Positions 1 through 7,940 of a stretch of DNA of 64,000 nucleotides are shown one piece after another. Under the pieces are notes generated by a model, which saw only the letters and a list, made by a program, of their open reading frames with translations, did not search any database and was not told the origin of the DNA. This stretch comes from Nocardia aobensis NBRC 100429 (GTDB lineage Bacteria > Actinomycetota > Actinomycetes > Mycobacteriales > Mycobacteriaceae): the NCBI RefSeq assembly GCF_000308375.1, contig NZ_BAFQ01000296.1, positions 1-64,000 on the forward strand, written 5' to 3'. Within the stretch, counting starts at the first letter, position 1, and the number at the start of each line of letters is the position of its first letter. The position numbers and the translations under genes were made by a program.

Positions 1-1195
1 GGGCCGAGCCGGCGAAAAGGACGGCGGCCGCGCACCCGATCGCCACCCGTGGGCTCGTCGCGCCTGCTATCAGACCGCCCAGGGCGATGAACGCGGGCTG
101 GACGCTCTTCGAACTGATCGACCACGCGGTACGGACGCGACTCATGTGATCGTCGGCGGTGCAGTTCATTCGGTAGGTGGCGAACACCGGGTTGAACACT
201 CCGGCGCAGAGCAACAGGAGAGTTTCGGCGGTCAGGATGACGAGGAGGCCCAGTGCGCTGGGGCCTGCGATCAGGAGCAGTCCCATCCAGCAGGTGCGCA
301 ACGTACCGGAGCCGAGGAGGACTGCGCGCTGACCGAATCGCGCCACAAGTCTTGGGCTGCACAAGGATCCGAGAAGGCCGCCGAGGCAGGGCAGCCCCAG
401 GGCGAGTCCGTACTGCCACGGTGCGAAGTGCAGTTCGCGCAGCATGAGCAGGGCGAGCAACGGGGTGGTGAGGGTGACCGCTCCGCCGAAGAGCATGCCG
501 TTCCAGAACAGTCGGCGCAGTACGGGGTGATCGAAGATGTAAGTCCATCCGCTGTGGATCTCACGGCGCCACTGGTGGTCTGTGGGCGCGTGCGCCGGTA
601 TCGGTTCGATGGTTGCGATACTCCGGATCCCGAACGCGGACAGCAGATAACTGACCGCGTCGAGCGCCACGGTGATCGTTGCGCCGAATACCGTGAGGAG
701 AATGCCGCCGATCGGAGCGCCGATGGTGGCTGCGGTCCAGAAGGTCGATTCGAACCGGCTGTTGGCTCGCACGCGGTGCGGCTCGGCGACGATGGCCTTG
801 ACATAGGCCCCACTGGCGGCGTTGAACACCATGTCGCAGAGGGTTTGCAGCGTGAGTACGACGCAGAGTTGCCCGTAGGTCAATGCACCGAAGCACGCGG
901 CCAGAGGAACACTGGCTAGGGCCGCGAACGAGACGAGGTCGGCGTGCATCATGATGGGTCGTTTGCGATGGAACTCGATAAACGATCCCATCGGCAAGGC
1001 GATTGCCGCACTGGCCAATCCGGCGATCGCCGCCATCAGCGAGACCTGTAGGGCGGAGGCGTGCACGACGAGGATGGCGATCAGTGGGAGAGCACCCGCG
1101 CCCAAGGCGCTGCCCAGCTGACTGACGGTCGAGGCCTGCCACAGGCGATAGAAGTCGGGTGAGAGTCGGCCGGTTTCGGTAGCGCCGCAGGTCAC
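1..1195 (-). CDS. MFS transporter, MFS_3/EntS-like (3' end cut by window edge)
   Basis: Reading the minus strand from GTG at 1195 gives a continuous, strongly hydrophobic frame that runs off the left edge, with about 398 codons visible. It begins VTCGATETGRLSPDFYRLWQ and continues with repeated membrane segments. Features typical of the drug/siderophore exporter branch of the major facilitator superfamily are visible, such as the stretch FNAASGAYVKAIV followed by an RANS segment in the first half. The start is chosen because no other in-frame start precedes it and a GGAG lies about 10 bases upstream. The substrate cannot be told from sequence. The last transmembrane helices are outside the window. 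Confidence 0.85.
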   Translation of the reverse strand, partial: MTCGATETGRLSPDFYRLWQASTVSQLGSALGAGALPLIAILVVHASALQVSLMAAIAGLASAAIALPMGSFIEFHRKRPIMMHADLVSFAALASVPLAACFGALTYGQLCVVLTLQTLCDMVFNAASGAYVKAIVAEPHRVRANSRFESTFWTAATIGAPIGGILLTVFGATITVALDAVSYLLSAFGIRSIATIEPIPAHAPTDHQWRREIHSGWTYIFDHPVLRRLFWNGMLFGGAVTLTTPLLALLMLRELHFAPWQYGLALGLPCLGGLLGSLCSPRLVARFGQRAVLLGSGTLRTCWMGLLLIAGPSALGLLVILTAETLLLLCAGVFNPVFATYRMNCTADDHMSRVRTAWSISSKSVQPAFIALGGLIAGATSPRVAIGCAAAVLFAGSA

Positions 1196-1683
1196 CAGGA
1201 GGACTCCGATCGATCGATGGTAGGGCCCAGCTTTGCCGAAGCTGTCTGCCTACCGTGATCGGGTGCCGATGCGGTGAGATCGGTGGCCTCGCTGCAGCCA
1301 TGGTTCCGGCGACCGACTCTCACCACAACAGTCTCGGCCTCCGGTTGATCGTGCGGGCTCCAGTCGTATCAACTCGCGATTCGCCGGGCACGAACCGACG
1401 TCGCTACTTCTCGAACACCGGCATCGGCGGAATGCCGCGGGAGGCGGTTCCGGCGGCGAGGTTGCCGCAGCAGAGGCTGGTGCCGGGTACACGCCGCTCG
1501 AGACACGAGGTGGTGTGCGGTCGCAGATCCCCCGAAGTTTGCTGGACCAGGAGTATCTTTCGGAAGTCGGTGCGGTGTCGGCCGCTGCCGACGTGCGCCC
1601 CTGTGTGCCGGATTTGCCGGGACTGTTCCACTTCTGCACGACCTTCGGTTCGAGTACAACTCTGACAGGGCGGGTGTGTTGTC
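1196..1683. other. 488-bp intergenic region without a supported gene
   Basis: Open frames here lack the codon bias of the neighbours. One minus-strand frame ending at 1404 (about 75 codons from a possible GTG, C-terminus PPMPVFEK) has moderately GC-rich third positions and could be a small unrecognised gene or a remnant, but I cannot support it. The part next to the MFS gene holds a nested dyad, listed separately. Confidence 0.5.
1212..1260. promoter_or_regulatory. Nested dyad upstream of the MFS gene
   Basis: Three pairs of arms are arranged about one centre near 1236: GATC (1212-1215 and 1257-1260), GGTAGG/CCTACC (1219-1224 and 1249-1254) and AGCTT/AAGCT (1229-1233 and 1239-1243). It lies 17-65 bases upstream of the MFS start. 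It could fold in the mRNA leader or be an operator. No regulator gene is adjacent in the window. Confidence 0.4.
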
Positions 1684-3762
1684 GTGAAATGTCTGCGGAG
1701 CGTCGCGGTTGCGTCGGCGATCGGGTGCGCAGTGGCGTTGGGGCCGGTCGCCGCGCTCGCCGACCCGCCGTCGCCTACCCCGGCACCGTCCACTACCGGC
1801 CCGGCAGCTCCGCCGGCATCGAGCCCGGGCGAGCCGTCCACCCCTGAGCGGGCTGTTCCCTCAGCGCCCGGTCCAGCCGAGCCGCCCGCCCCCGATAGTG
1901 CCGCGCCTTCCGCGTCGGACCCGGCCGCGCCGCCAACCTCCGACCGGCCCGCGCAGTCCGCGACGAGTCCTGCTGCGCCGTCGGCCGCTGATTCTGCTGC
2001 GCCGTCCGGGGCCGTGCCGCCCGCGCCGCCAGCTATCGATCGGTCTGTGCAGTCCGGGGCCGGTCCTGCGTCGGCGTCGTCTGCTGATCCCGCTCTTCCG
2101 TCCGGAGCCGTTCCGGCCGCGCCGCCAACGGCCCCCGGGCCCGTGCAGCCCGGGTCGAGTCCTGCTTCGCCGTCGGCCGCTGATTCTCCTGCGCCGTCCG
2201 GGGCCGGTCCGGCTGCGCCGTCGACCTCCGATCGGCCTGCGCCGTCGGCGTCCAGCCCCGCTGCGCCGGCGGCGGCTGATCCGGGCGCTACGGCCTCCGA
2301 GCCGAATCCTCCAGCCGCCCACAAGGATCCGGGGCCTTCGGCGTTTCAGAAATGGCTCGACGACACCATTCCCGCGCCGACGTCGGTACTGCCCGGGATC
2401 GGGTCTGCTGCTGCCGATCCCGGCGGGGCGTCTGATCCGCAGGCGCTGTGGAAGGCGATTCAATCCAGTCCGACCGGGGATCCGTTCTTCGACGAGGCAC
2501 CGGCGGATCTCGCGCATTACGCACCCGGTGATGTCATCGAATCGCGGGATGTCAGCTGGCCGGGGGTGCCGATGGTCTTCCTGACGGTGCTCACGCCGGT
2601 TCAGCGGGCGGTACAGGTGAAATTCCGGACCACGAACTCCGCCGGTGCGCCCTCCTACGGGACCGCGACGCTGCTGTTGCCCTTCGGCCGGTGGACCGGA
2701 CCGGGGAGCCGACCGGTGCTGCTGAACGCGCCGCCGATCAACGCGCTCAACCGGCGCTGCACTCCCGGCTACGTGTTCTCCCACGGATTCGACATCACGA
2801 CCGGCGGCACCGGCAACGATTTCGTCCCGTCATCGACGATGTGGGCGGCGAGCCGGAACTACGCGGTGGTGATTCCGGACCACGAGGGCCCCTTGATGGC
2901 CTATGCCGAGCCGACCGTGGCCGGCCACATCATGCTCGACACCGTGCGTGCGGTACGCCACCTGATGCCGGACGACTTCGGCGAGAGCCGTTTCGCGATG
3001 ACCGGCTATTCCGGCGGTGCCATCGCCAGTTACGCCGCCGCGATGCTCGCACACGAATACGCCCCGGAACTGACCCCCCACCTGGCCGGGGCCGCGATGG
3101 GCGGCCTGCCCATCGACTACGAATCCTTCGCGAAGACCTTCGACGGCACCTACGCCTCGGGACTGATGCTGACCGTGACGCTCGCGCTGGCCCGCGAACA
3201 TCCCGAAATCCTGAGCCGCATGAATCATCTGGCGCAGTGGGCGGCCATTTCCCCGCTCAAGGATGTGTGCAGTTCGACCATGGCGGACATCGGAGTGTTC
3301 GTACCCTATGCGGCCGTGGCGAATATGGCCGACCCGCTGCACACCGAATTCGCCGACATGATGTTCCGGCGATTGAGCCTGAAGGGCAGGAAGGCCGGCA
3401 TGCCGATCTATGTCTACAACGGCGTGCACGATCCCTGGATGCCTGTCGCGAAGGCCGAGGCGTTCTATGCCGAACAGTGCGCTCTGGGAGTTCCGGCCAC
3501 GAAGAGCATCGTGGGCGGGGAACATATCCTCGGCTACTTCGACGGCTTTCTCGGATCGACGCAGTGGCTGGGCGAACGGTTGTCCGGTGTCCCGGCGCCG
3601 AACGCCTGCGAAGTGGCGCCGCGCGCGGATGCCGCATCGGGGCCGAGCACCTCGAACGGTGCGTCCAGCGACGTTGCCGGGGCCGAGAAACCCTCCGCAG
3701 CACCCGTGCGGCGAGTGACCGCGCCGCCGAGTCGATCCTCCGGTCCCAAGCAGGATCGCTGA
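1684..3762 (+). CDS. Secreted LIP-family lipase with Pro/Ala/Ser repeat stalk
   Basis: 692 aa from GTG. Residues 1-27 form a signal peptide ending near ALADPP. Residues about 28-215 are a low-complexity Pro/Ala/Ser stalk built from degenerate repeats of the type PSGAGPAAPS. The rest matches secretory lipases (PF03583; actinobacterial relatives are triacylglycerol lipases/esterases). The expected triad is visible: Ser443 in GYSGGA, Asp583 in NGVHDPW and His614 in GGEHILGY. A further Ser/Pro-rich tail of about 55 residues follows. The catalytic half has family length, so the stalk is an addition, perhaps spanning the mycolate envelope. It probably hydrolyses acylglycerols or other esters outside the cell. 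No lipase operon partner is adjacent. Confidence 0.88.
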   Translation: MKCLRSVAVASAIGCAVALGPVAALADPPSPTPAPSTTGPAAPPASSPGEPSTPERAVPSAPGPAEPPAPDSAAPSASDPAAPPTSDRPAQSATSPAAPSAADSAAPSGAVPPAPPAIDRSVQSGAGPASASSADPALPSGAVPAAPPTAPGPVQPGSSPASPSAADSPAPSGAGPAAPSTSDRPAPSASSPAAPAAADPGATASEPNPPAAHKDPGPSAFQKWLDDTIPAPTSVLPGIGSAAADPGGASDPQALWKAIQSSPTGDPFFDEAPADLAHYAPGDVIESRDVSWPGVPMVFLTVLTPVQRAVQVKFRTTNSAGAPSYGTATLLLPFGRWTGPGSRPVLLNAPPINALNRRCTPGYVFSHGFDITTGGTGNDFVPSSTMWAASRNYAVVIPDHEGPLMAYAEPTVAGHIMLDTVRAVRHLMPDDFGESRFAMTGYSGGAIASYAAAMLAHEYAPELTPHLAGAAMGGLPIDYESFAKTFDGTYASGLMLTVTLALAREHPEILSRMNHLAQWAAISPLKDVCSSTMADIGVFVPYAAVANMADPLHTEFADMMFRRLSLKGRKAGMPIYVYNGVHDPWMPVAKAEAFYAEQCALGVPATKSIVGGEHILGYFDGFLGSTQWLGERLSGVPAPNACEVAPRADAASGPSTSNGASSDVAGAEKPSAAPVRRVTAPPSRSSGPKQDR

Positions 3763-3780
3763 TAGTCGGGTGAATGCGAC

Positions 3781-3794
3781 GTGATCCACCTCAC
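3781..3794. promoter_or_regulatory. CRP/GlxR-like site
   Basis: GTGATCCACCTCAC matches the core GTGA-N6-TCAC of CRP-family sites, with C and G as symmetrical flanks. It lies immediately upstream of the ECF41-type -35 element of the flavoprotein gene. Binding is inferred from the pattern only. Confidence 0.4.
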
Positions 3795-3798
3795 GCGC

Positions 3799-3825
3799 TG
3801 TCACAGCCGCGGGGGATGCGGCGTC
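3799..3825 (+). promoter_or_regulatory. ECF41-type sigma promoter
   Basis: TGTCACA (3799-3805), exactly 16 bases, then CGTC (3822-3825). This is the promoter pattern published for group ECF41 sigma factors, which drive carboxymuconolactone decarboxylase, oxidoreductase or epimerase genes. The gene 36 bases downstream is an oxidoreductase, as expected. No ECF41 sigma gene is in the window. Confidence 0.7.
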
Positions 3826-3860
3826 TTATGCCCGACCCCCTCAGCAAACGGAGGAAGACG

Positions 3861-5045
3861 ATGAAGAACAACGAAGTCCTCGTGATCGGTGGCGGATACG
3901 CCGGGGTGATGGCGGCCAACCGCCTGACGCAGCGTGACGATGTGCGGGTGACGGTGATCAACCCCCGCCAGGTCTTCGTTCCGCGGCTGCGGCTGCACCA
4001 ACTGGTGGGCGCGACGCACGAGGCGGTCGTCGACTACCCGGATGTCCTGGCCGAGAAGGTGCGGCTGGTCGTCGACAGCGTGACGCGGATCGACGCGGCG
4101 GGGCGCACGGTGCAGCTGGCCGGCGGTGACAGCATCGGCTACGACTATCTGATCTACGCGGTGGGTAGCGGCATCCCCGCACCGCAGGTACCCGGGGCGG
4201 CCGAATTCGCCTATCCGATAGCGACTTTGGAGGCGGCGCAGCGACTGCGTTCGGTCCTCTTCGATACGCCCTCGTCGGCCGCGGTGACGGTGATCGGAGG
4301 CGGGCCGACCGGGATCGAGACCGCCGCCGAGCTGGCCGGACAAGGGCGCGCGGTCACCCTGGTGTGCGGCAGCGTTCTCGGGCCGTACCTGCATCCCAAG
4401 GCGCGGCGCACGGCGCACAAGTACCTCGCGAAACTCGGAGTGCAGGTCGTCGAAGGTTCCGATGCGACCGTCACCGCGATCGGGCGAGACGCTGTGGTAC
4501 TCGGCGACGGCCGGACCCTGGCCAGTGCCGTGACGATCTGGGCGGCGGGCTTCGGCGTACCGGACCTGGCCGGTCGCAGCGGATTGAGCGTCGATACCGC
4601 CGGGCGGCTGCTCACCGACGAGACACTGACCAGCGTCGACGACGAACGCATTGTCGCGGCGGGTGATTCGTCGGCACCCTCGGATCTGCCGTTCCGCATG
4701 AGCGCCTACACGGCGTACTGCCTGGGTGCGCACGCCGCCGACACCGTCCTGCACCGCATCGCAGGGGAACAGCCCTCGGCGATCGACCTCGCTTTCCCCG
4801 CCATGTGCCTCAGCTTCGGCCGGGACGCCGGGATCTATCAGCTCGGTCACAAGGACGAAACCGCCATGCGGCTGTACTTCGCCGGGTTCGCGGGCAAGAA
4901 GCTCAAGGAATTCGCGTGCGAGGCGGGGATAAAGCATCTGGCGACCGAGGCCCGCAAACCCGGCTCGCACCACTGGTTCTCCGACGGCAAGTACCGGCCG
5001 GCGCAACTGCGGACCCGGCACGACGACACTGTTCCGGTTGCCTAG
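3861..5045 (+). CDS. NADH dehydrogenase-like FAD/NAD(P) oxidoreductase
   Basis: 394 aa from ATG 3861, chosen because GGAGGA lies 6 bases upstream; longer in-frame starts would fall within the promoter. The N-terminal Rossmann motif VIGGGYAG (residues 8-15) binds FAD, a second one VIGGGPTGIE (about 143-152) binds NAD(P)H, and AAGDSSAP (about 264) is the C-terminal FAD motif. The family is the NDH-2-like COG1252 group. Without a clear C-terminal membrane anchor it may be a soluble quinone or dye reductase rather than the main NADH dehydrogenase. It appears to be a single-gene unit under the ECF41-type promoter, so it is probably a stress-induced target. The true electron acceptor is unknown. 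Confidence 0.85.
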   Translation: MKNNEVLVIGGGYAGVMAANRLTQRDDVRVTVINPRQVFVPRLRLHQLVGATHEAVVDYPDVLAEKVRLVVDSVTRIDAAGRTVQLAGGDSIGYDYLIYAVGSGIPAPQVPGAAEFAYPIATLEAAQRLRSVLFDTPSSAAVTVIGGGPTGIETAAELAGQGRAVTLVCGSVLGPYLHPKARRTAHKYLAKLGVQVVEGSDATVTAIGRDAVVLGDGRTLASAVTIWAAGFGVPDLAGRSGLSVDTAGRLLTDETLTSVDDERIVAAGDSSAPSDLPFRMSAYTAYCLGAHAADTVLHRIAGEQPSAIDLAFPAMCLSFGRDAGIYQLGHKDETAMRLYFAGFAGKKLKEFACEAGIKHLATEARKPGSHHWFSDGKYRPAQLRTRHDDTVPVA

Positions 5046-5379
5046 AGGACCGGTGTGACGCGGCTGTGCGCGGCACGGTGCCCACGACCGCACACGGCCG
5101 GTGGCTGAAAGTGGTCGGTAGTCGCGGCCGGTGAGTGGCGAGTTGGCCGGCGGGGAGGCTGTACTTTTCGTGCAAACCTGGCCGTTCTTTGCGGTTTTCG
5201 CGCAATCTCGCCGAGGTTTGCACGAAAAGTTCACCCGATCCCAACTGCGCCCCACGCTCGTAACCGGCTACCGGCTGCGCACATCATCATCCCCCGCCCG
5301 TCGCCGCCCCACACTCGAATTGTGTTCGGGCTGAGCGGAAGCCTGTGCGCGGGCCGAGGCATCCGCTTACATCGAAACC
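5046..5379. other. 334-bp intergenic region
   Basis: No coding frame is supported. The short frames across the repeat read similar peptides on both strands only because the DNA is palindromic. The region holds the long inverted repeat listed separately, and otherwise nothing recognisable. Confidence 0.6.
5163..5230. repeat. Perfect 17-bp inverted repeat with an internal third copy
   Basis: Arms 5163-5179 and 5214-5230 are exact reverse complements (ACTTTTCGTGCAAACCT and its complement) around a 34-base loop. The loop (5195-5213) contains a third, imperfect copy of the unit TTTTCGYGCAAnCT in direct orientation, starting 30 bp after the first. TTGCG/CGCAA inside it could fold too. It may be a terminator-like RNA hairpin for the upstream gene, an operator set or a small mobile repeat. 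The bases suit a strong RNA stem but there is no T-tract. Confidence 0.7.
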
Positions 5380-6204
5380 ATGGCAATATCGGCACCGTCG
5401 CCCACCGACGCGGACACTTTCACCACCGAGTGGCAGGAATGGCATCGGCGGCAGGAGGCGCACCTGTCCGACCGGCACGGCTTTCTCGCCATCACGAGTC
5501 TGCACTGGCTCACCGAGAACCCGCAGCGCTTCGACGATGCCCCCGGCGCCTGGTCGACCGGGGCCGACGGCGTGGTGGTCGTGCTCGACGAGGACGAAGA
5601 GTTGGTCGTCGACGGCGAGCCGGTGCGCGGCCGCTACGGATTCGGCGTCATCCCCGAACGCGGTGGCGTGAACGCGGTCTGGGGAGACGCGGTGATCGAG
5701 GTCGCCAAGCGAGGCGGCCACGACATCGTGCGCCCTCGGCACCCGAACACCCCGCTGCGCACCGCTTTTCGCGGCACTCCGGCGTTCGTGCCGGACCCGA
5801 AGTGGGCGGTCACAGGACGCTATGTGGCCTTCGAGGAGCCACGGCCGACGACGGTCGGCGCTGCGGTGGAAGGACTCGAGCACGTCTACGACGCGCCGGG
5901 GCAGATCGAATTCGAGGTCGACGGTAAACCGTTGCGCCTCACCGCTTTTCCCGGAAAGAGTGCCGGAGATCTGTCGGTGTTGTTCACCGACGCGACGTCC
6001 GGAGTCACCACCTACGCGGCGAATCGGGTGCTGCAGGTGCCGGCGCCGGAGGCCGACGGAACGGTGGTGCTCGACTTCAACCGTGCGGTGAACCTGCCGT
6101 GCGCGTACACCGATCTGGCGACCTGCCCGCTGCCACCGGCGGAGAACCGGCTGCCGATCGCGGTCGAGGCGGGGGAGAAGATCCCCTACGAGCGTCAGGA
6201 ATGA
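5380..6204 (+). CDS. DUF1684 family protein
   Basis: 274 aa. The C-terminus carries the signature of DUF1684 proteins: FNRAVNLPCAYTDLATCPLP, then PAENRLPIAVEAGEK. It is predicted to be soluble, as no signal peptide or membrane segment is visible. Function is not established for the family. Its stop overlaps the start of the luciferase-like gene by 4 bases (ATGA), so the two are translationally coupled and probably act together. The ATG at 5380 has no clear Shine-Dalgarno sequence, and a TTACAT seven bases before it could be a -10 element of a leaderless transcript. Confidence 0.8.
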   Translation: MAISAPSPTDADTFTTEWQEWHRRQEAHLSDRHGFLAITSLHWLTENPQRFDDAPGAWSTGADGVVVVLDEDEELVVDGEPVRGRYGFGVIPERGGVNAVWGDAVIEVAKRGGHDIVRPRHPNTPLRTAFRGTPAFVPDPKWAVTGRYVAFEEPRPTTVGAAVEGLEHVYDAPGQIEFEVDGKPLRLTAFPGKSAGDLSVLFTDATSGVTTYAANRVLQVPAPEADGTVVLDFNRAVNLPCAYTDLATCPLPPAENRLPIAVEAGEKIPYERQE

Positions 6205-7292
6205 GCTCGCCGCGGATCAGTTCGCTGGCGTTTCTCACCCCGGGCAACTACCTCGACGACGATCCGTACACCGGCCTCGAGGACACGCTGCAACTGTTCG
6301 AATACGGCGAGCGACTCGGGTTCGACGGCGCGTGGATCCGGCAGCGGCATCTCGAGCACGGAGTCGGTTCGGCAGCGGTCTTCCTGGCCGCGGCTGCCCA
6401 GCGGACGAGCCGAGTGGAGCTGGGCGCGGCGGTGATTCCGATCGGGTACGAGAGCCCGTTCCGGCTGGCCGAGGACTTGTCGCTGGCCGACGTGCTGTCC
6501 GAGGGGCGTTTGCAGCCGGGTTTCAGCGCGGGGACGCCACCGCACGCCGACCTGATCGGTGATCTGGTCTTCGACGGCGACTGGCGCAGCTTCGACCTGT
6601 CCTACGGCCGGGTGGCCCGGCTGATGGACAACCTGCGCGGCCACTACCTGGGCGACGCCGACACCGTCATCCACTCGCCGGGCAACACCCAGCGCCCACG
6701 GCTCCAGCCGCACAGCCCCGGCCTGGCCGACCGCGTCTGGTACGGAGGTGGGAGTACCCGCTCGGTGCGCTGGGCGGCGGAGAACGGGCTGAATCTGCTC
6801 AGCGGAAATATCGTATTCGGCGACCGCAGTGACGATTTCGTGACCGCTCAGCTGGGGCTCATCGACGACTATCGCGAACGCGTCGATCCGTCGCGCCCGG
6901 CGCGCGTCGCGATCGGCCGGGTGATCGTCCCGTTCGACAGCGCCGACCGCGCGACCCGGGAGCGGTACCGGGCTTATGCCGCCGGCCGCCACGAACGCAC
7001 CCTCGGCCCGCAGGGTGCGCGGCGGGTCCTGTTCGCCCCGGATGTCGTCGGCACCGCCGAGCAGATTCTCGAACAGCTGCGCGCCGATCCGGTCCTCGCG
7101 CAGACCGCCGAACTGCGTCTGGAGCTGCCCTACGAGTTCCATCGCGCCGACTACGAGCAGATCCTGCACGACACGGTGGAGTTGATCGCTCCCGAGCTGG
7201 GGTGGAAACCCGCGCTCGCCCAGGCCGACGCGAGAGGACCCCGCCCGGCGAACCGGCCGGGGTCCACACCCGGATACCGCGCCCAGGCGTGA
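6201..7292 (+). CDS. LLM-class flavin-dependent oxidoreductase
   Basis: 363 aa from ATG 6201, which overlaps the preceding stop. The sequence has the bacterial-luciferase-like TIM-barrel pattern: an opening strand ISSLAFLTPGNY, GFDGAWIRQRHLEHG, AAAAQRTSRVELGAAVIPIGYESPFRLAEDLSLADVLS (broken here by the family's usual breaks) and GRLQPGFSAG. Members use FMNH2 or F420H2 to oxidise small organic molecules, and actinobacteria often use F420. Which cofactor and substrate apply is not visible. Coupling to the DUF1684 gene suggests a shared pathway step. Confidence 0.82.
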   Translation: MSSPRISSLAFLTPGNYLDDDPYTGLEDTLQLFEYGERLGFDGAWIRQRHLEHGVGSAAVFLAAAAQRTSRVELGAAVIPIGYESPFRLAEDLSLADVLSEGRLQPGFSAGTPPHADLIGDLVFDGDWRSFDLSYGRVARLMDNLRGHYLGDADTVIHSPGNTQRPRLQPHSPGLADRVWYGGGSTRSVRWAAENGLNLLSGNIVFGDRSDDFVTAQLGLIDDYRERVDPSRPARVAIGRVIVPFDSADRATRERYRAYAAGRHERTLGPQGARRVLFAPDVVGTAEQILEQLRADPVLAQTAELRLELPYEFHRADYEQILHDTVELIAPELGWKPALAQADARGPRPANRPGSTPGYRAQA

Positions 7293-7302
7293 GCCGTAGG
7301 GG

Positions 7303-7324
7303 TCGGCGATGATCGGATCGCCGA
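7303..7324 (+). terminator. Hairpin after the LLM gene
   Basis: TCGGCGAT, six-base loop, ATCGCCGA: a perfect 8-bp stem 11 bases past the stop at 7292. There is no long T-run after it, as is common in actinobacterial terminators. Confidence 0.55.
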
Positions 7325-7529
7325 TTCCTCACACGGTCCGAGCACGCCTCTGCCGAGCGCGGCGTCGGGCACCGCGACGATCAGTCCGCGAGTTTGAACC
7401 TGCGCTTTTGGGTATCCACACCATTGCTCGATAACGGTGTCGGCGCGTCCACCGACCCGCGATACGACACCCGGCGTTCCACCGTATTCGGTATCACCGT
7501 TCGTACTACGAGCCAGGAGGACGAGATCG

Positions 7530-7940
7530 ATGATGACCGGCCGGAACTACCGAAGCTCAGCACTTTTCGTCACCGCCCTGGCAGGGATGGGGCTGGCCGC
7601 CGTGTCGACGGCCGCTCCAGCGCTCGCCGCCAACACCATCGACATCAAAGGGGTGGGGCCGGCCAATGTCGGGGTCGACTACACCTGCGATGCCAATTCC
7701 GGCACGTCCGCGGTCAAGGTCATGGTGGGCGATCCCAACGCCGACGCCCCGTCCGCGATGGGTACGCAATCGCAGGTCACCTGCAATGGGCAAACGCAGA
7801 GCACTGTTGTCGAGCTGACCGGCCCGGATGGGTCGCCCGCACAGTTGCAGCAGGGCCAGACCGTGCAGGTCCGGGTGGCGTTGGTGGATCCTCAGGACAC
7901 CGTGGTCTCCGGAAAGGCCAATGTGTTCAAGCTGGGGTAG
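7530..7940 (+). CDS. Small secreted protein of unknown function
   Basis: 136 aa from ATG 7530, with GGAGG nine bases upstream; the longer upstream frame has no such support. The signal peptide covers about residues 1-33, with a hydrophobic core FVTALAGMGLAAVSTAA and cleavage near ALAA. The mature part is about 100 residues, rich in Gly, Val, Gln and Thr, with two cysteines (DYTCDA and QVTCNG) likely to form a disulfide, and a beta-rich pattern. I recognise no domain; similar small exported proteins are common in Nocardia and mycobacteria. Its last 14 bases overlap the 3' end of the convergent MATE gene. Confidence 0.75.
   Translation: MMTGRNYRSSALFVTALAGMGLAAVSTAAPALAANTIDIKGVGPANVGVDYTCDANSGTSAVKVMVGDPNADAPSAMGTQSQVTCNGQTQSTVVELTGPDGSPAQLQQGQTVQVRVALVDPQDTVVSGKANVFKLG

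Noticed and set aside
1404-1628. Small minus-strand frame with C-terminus PPMPVFEK
   Set aside because: Some codon bias, but no ribosome-binding site, no family and no conservation evidence; listed only within the intergenic entry.
1684-2340. Tandem repeats as a CRISPR-like or satellite array
   Set aside because: The repeats are degenerate, in frame and encode the Pro/Ala/Ser stalk of the lipase.
5163-5230. Short open frames reading LFVQT...LHEK on both strands
   Set aside because: Both strands read alike because of the palindrome; no start signals, so not a gene.
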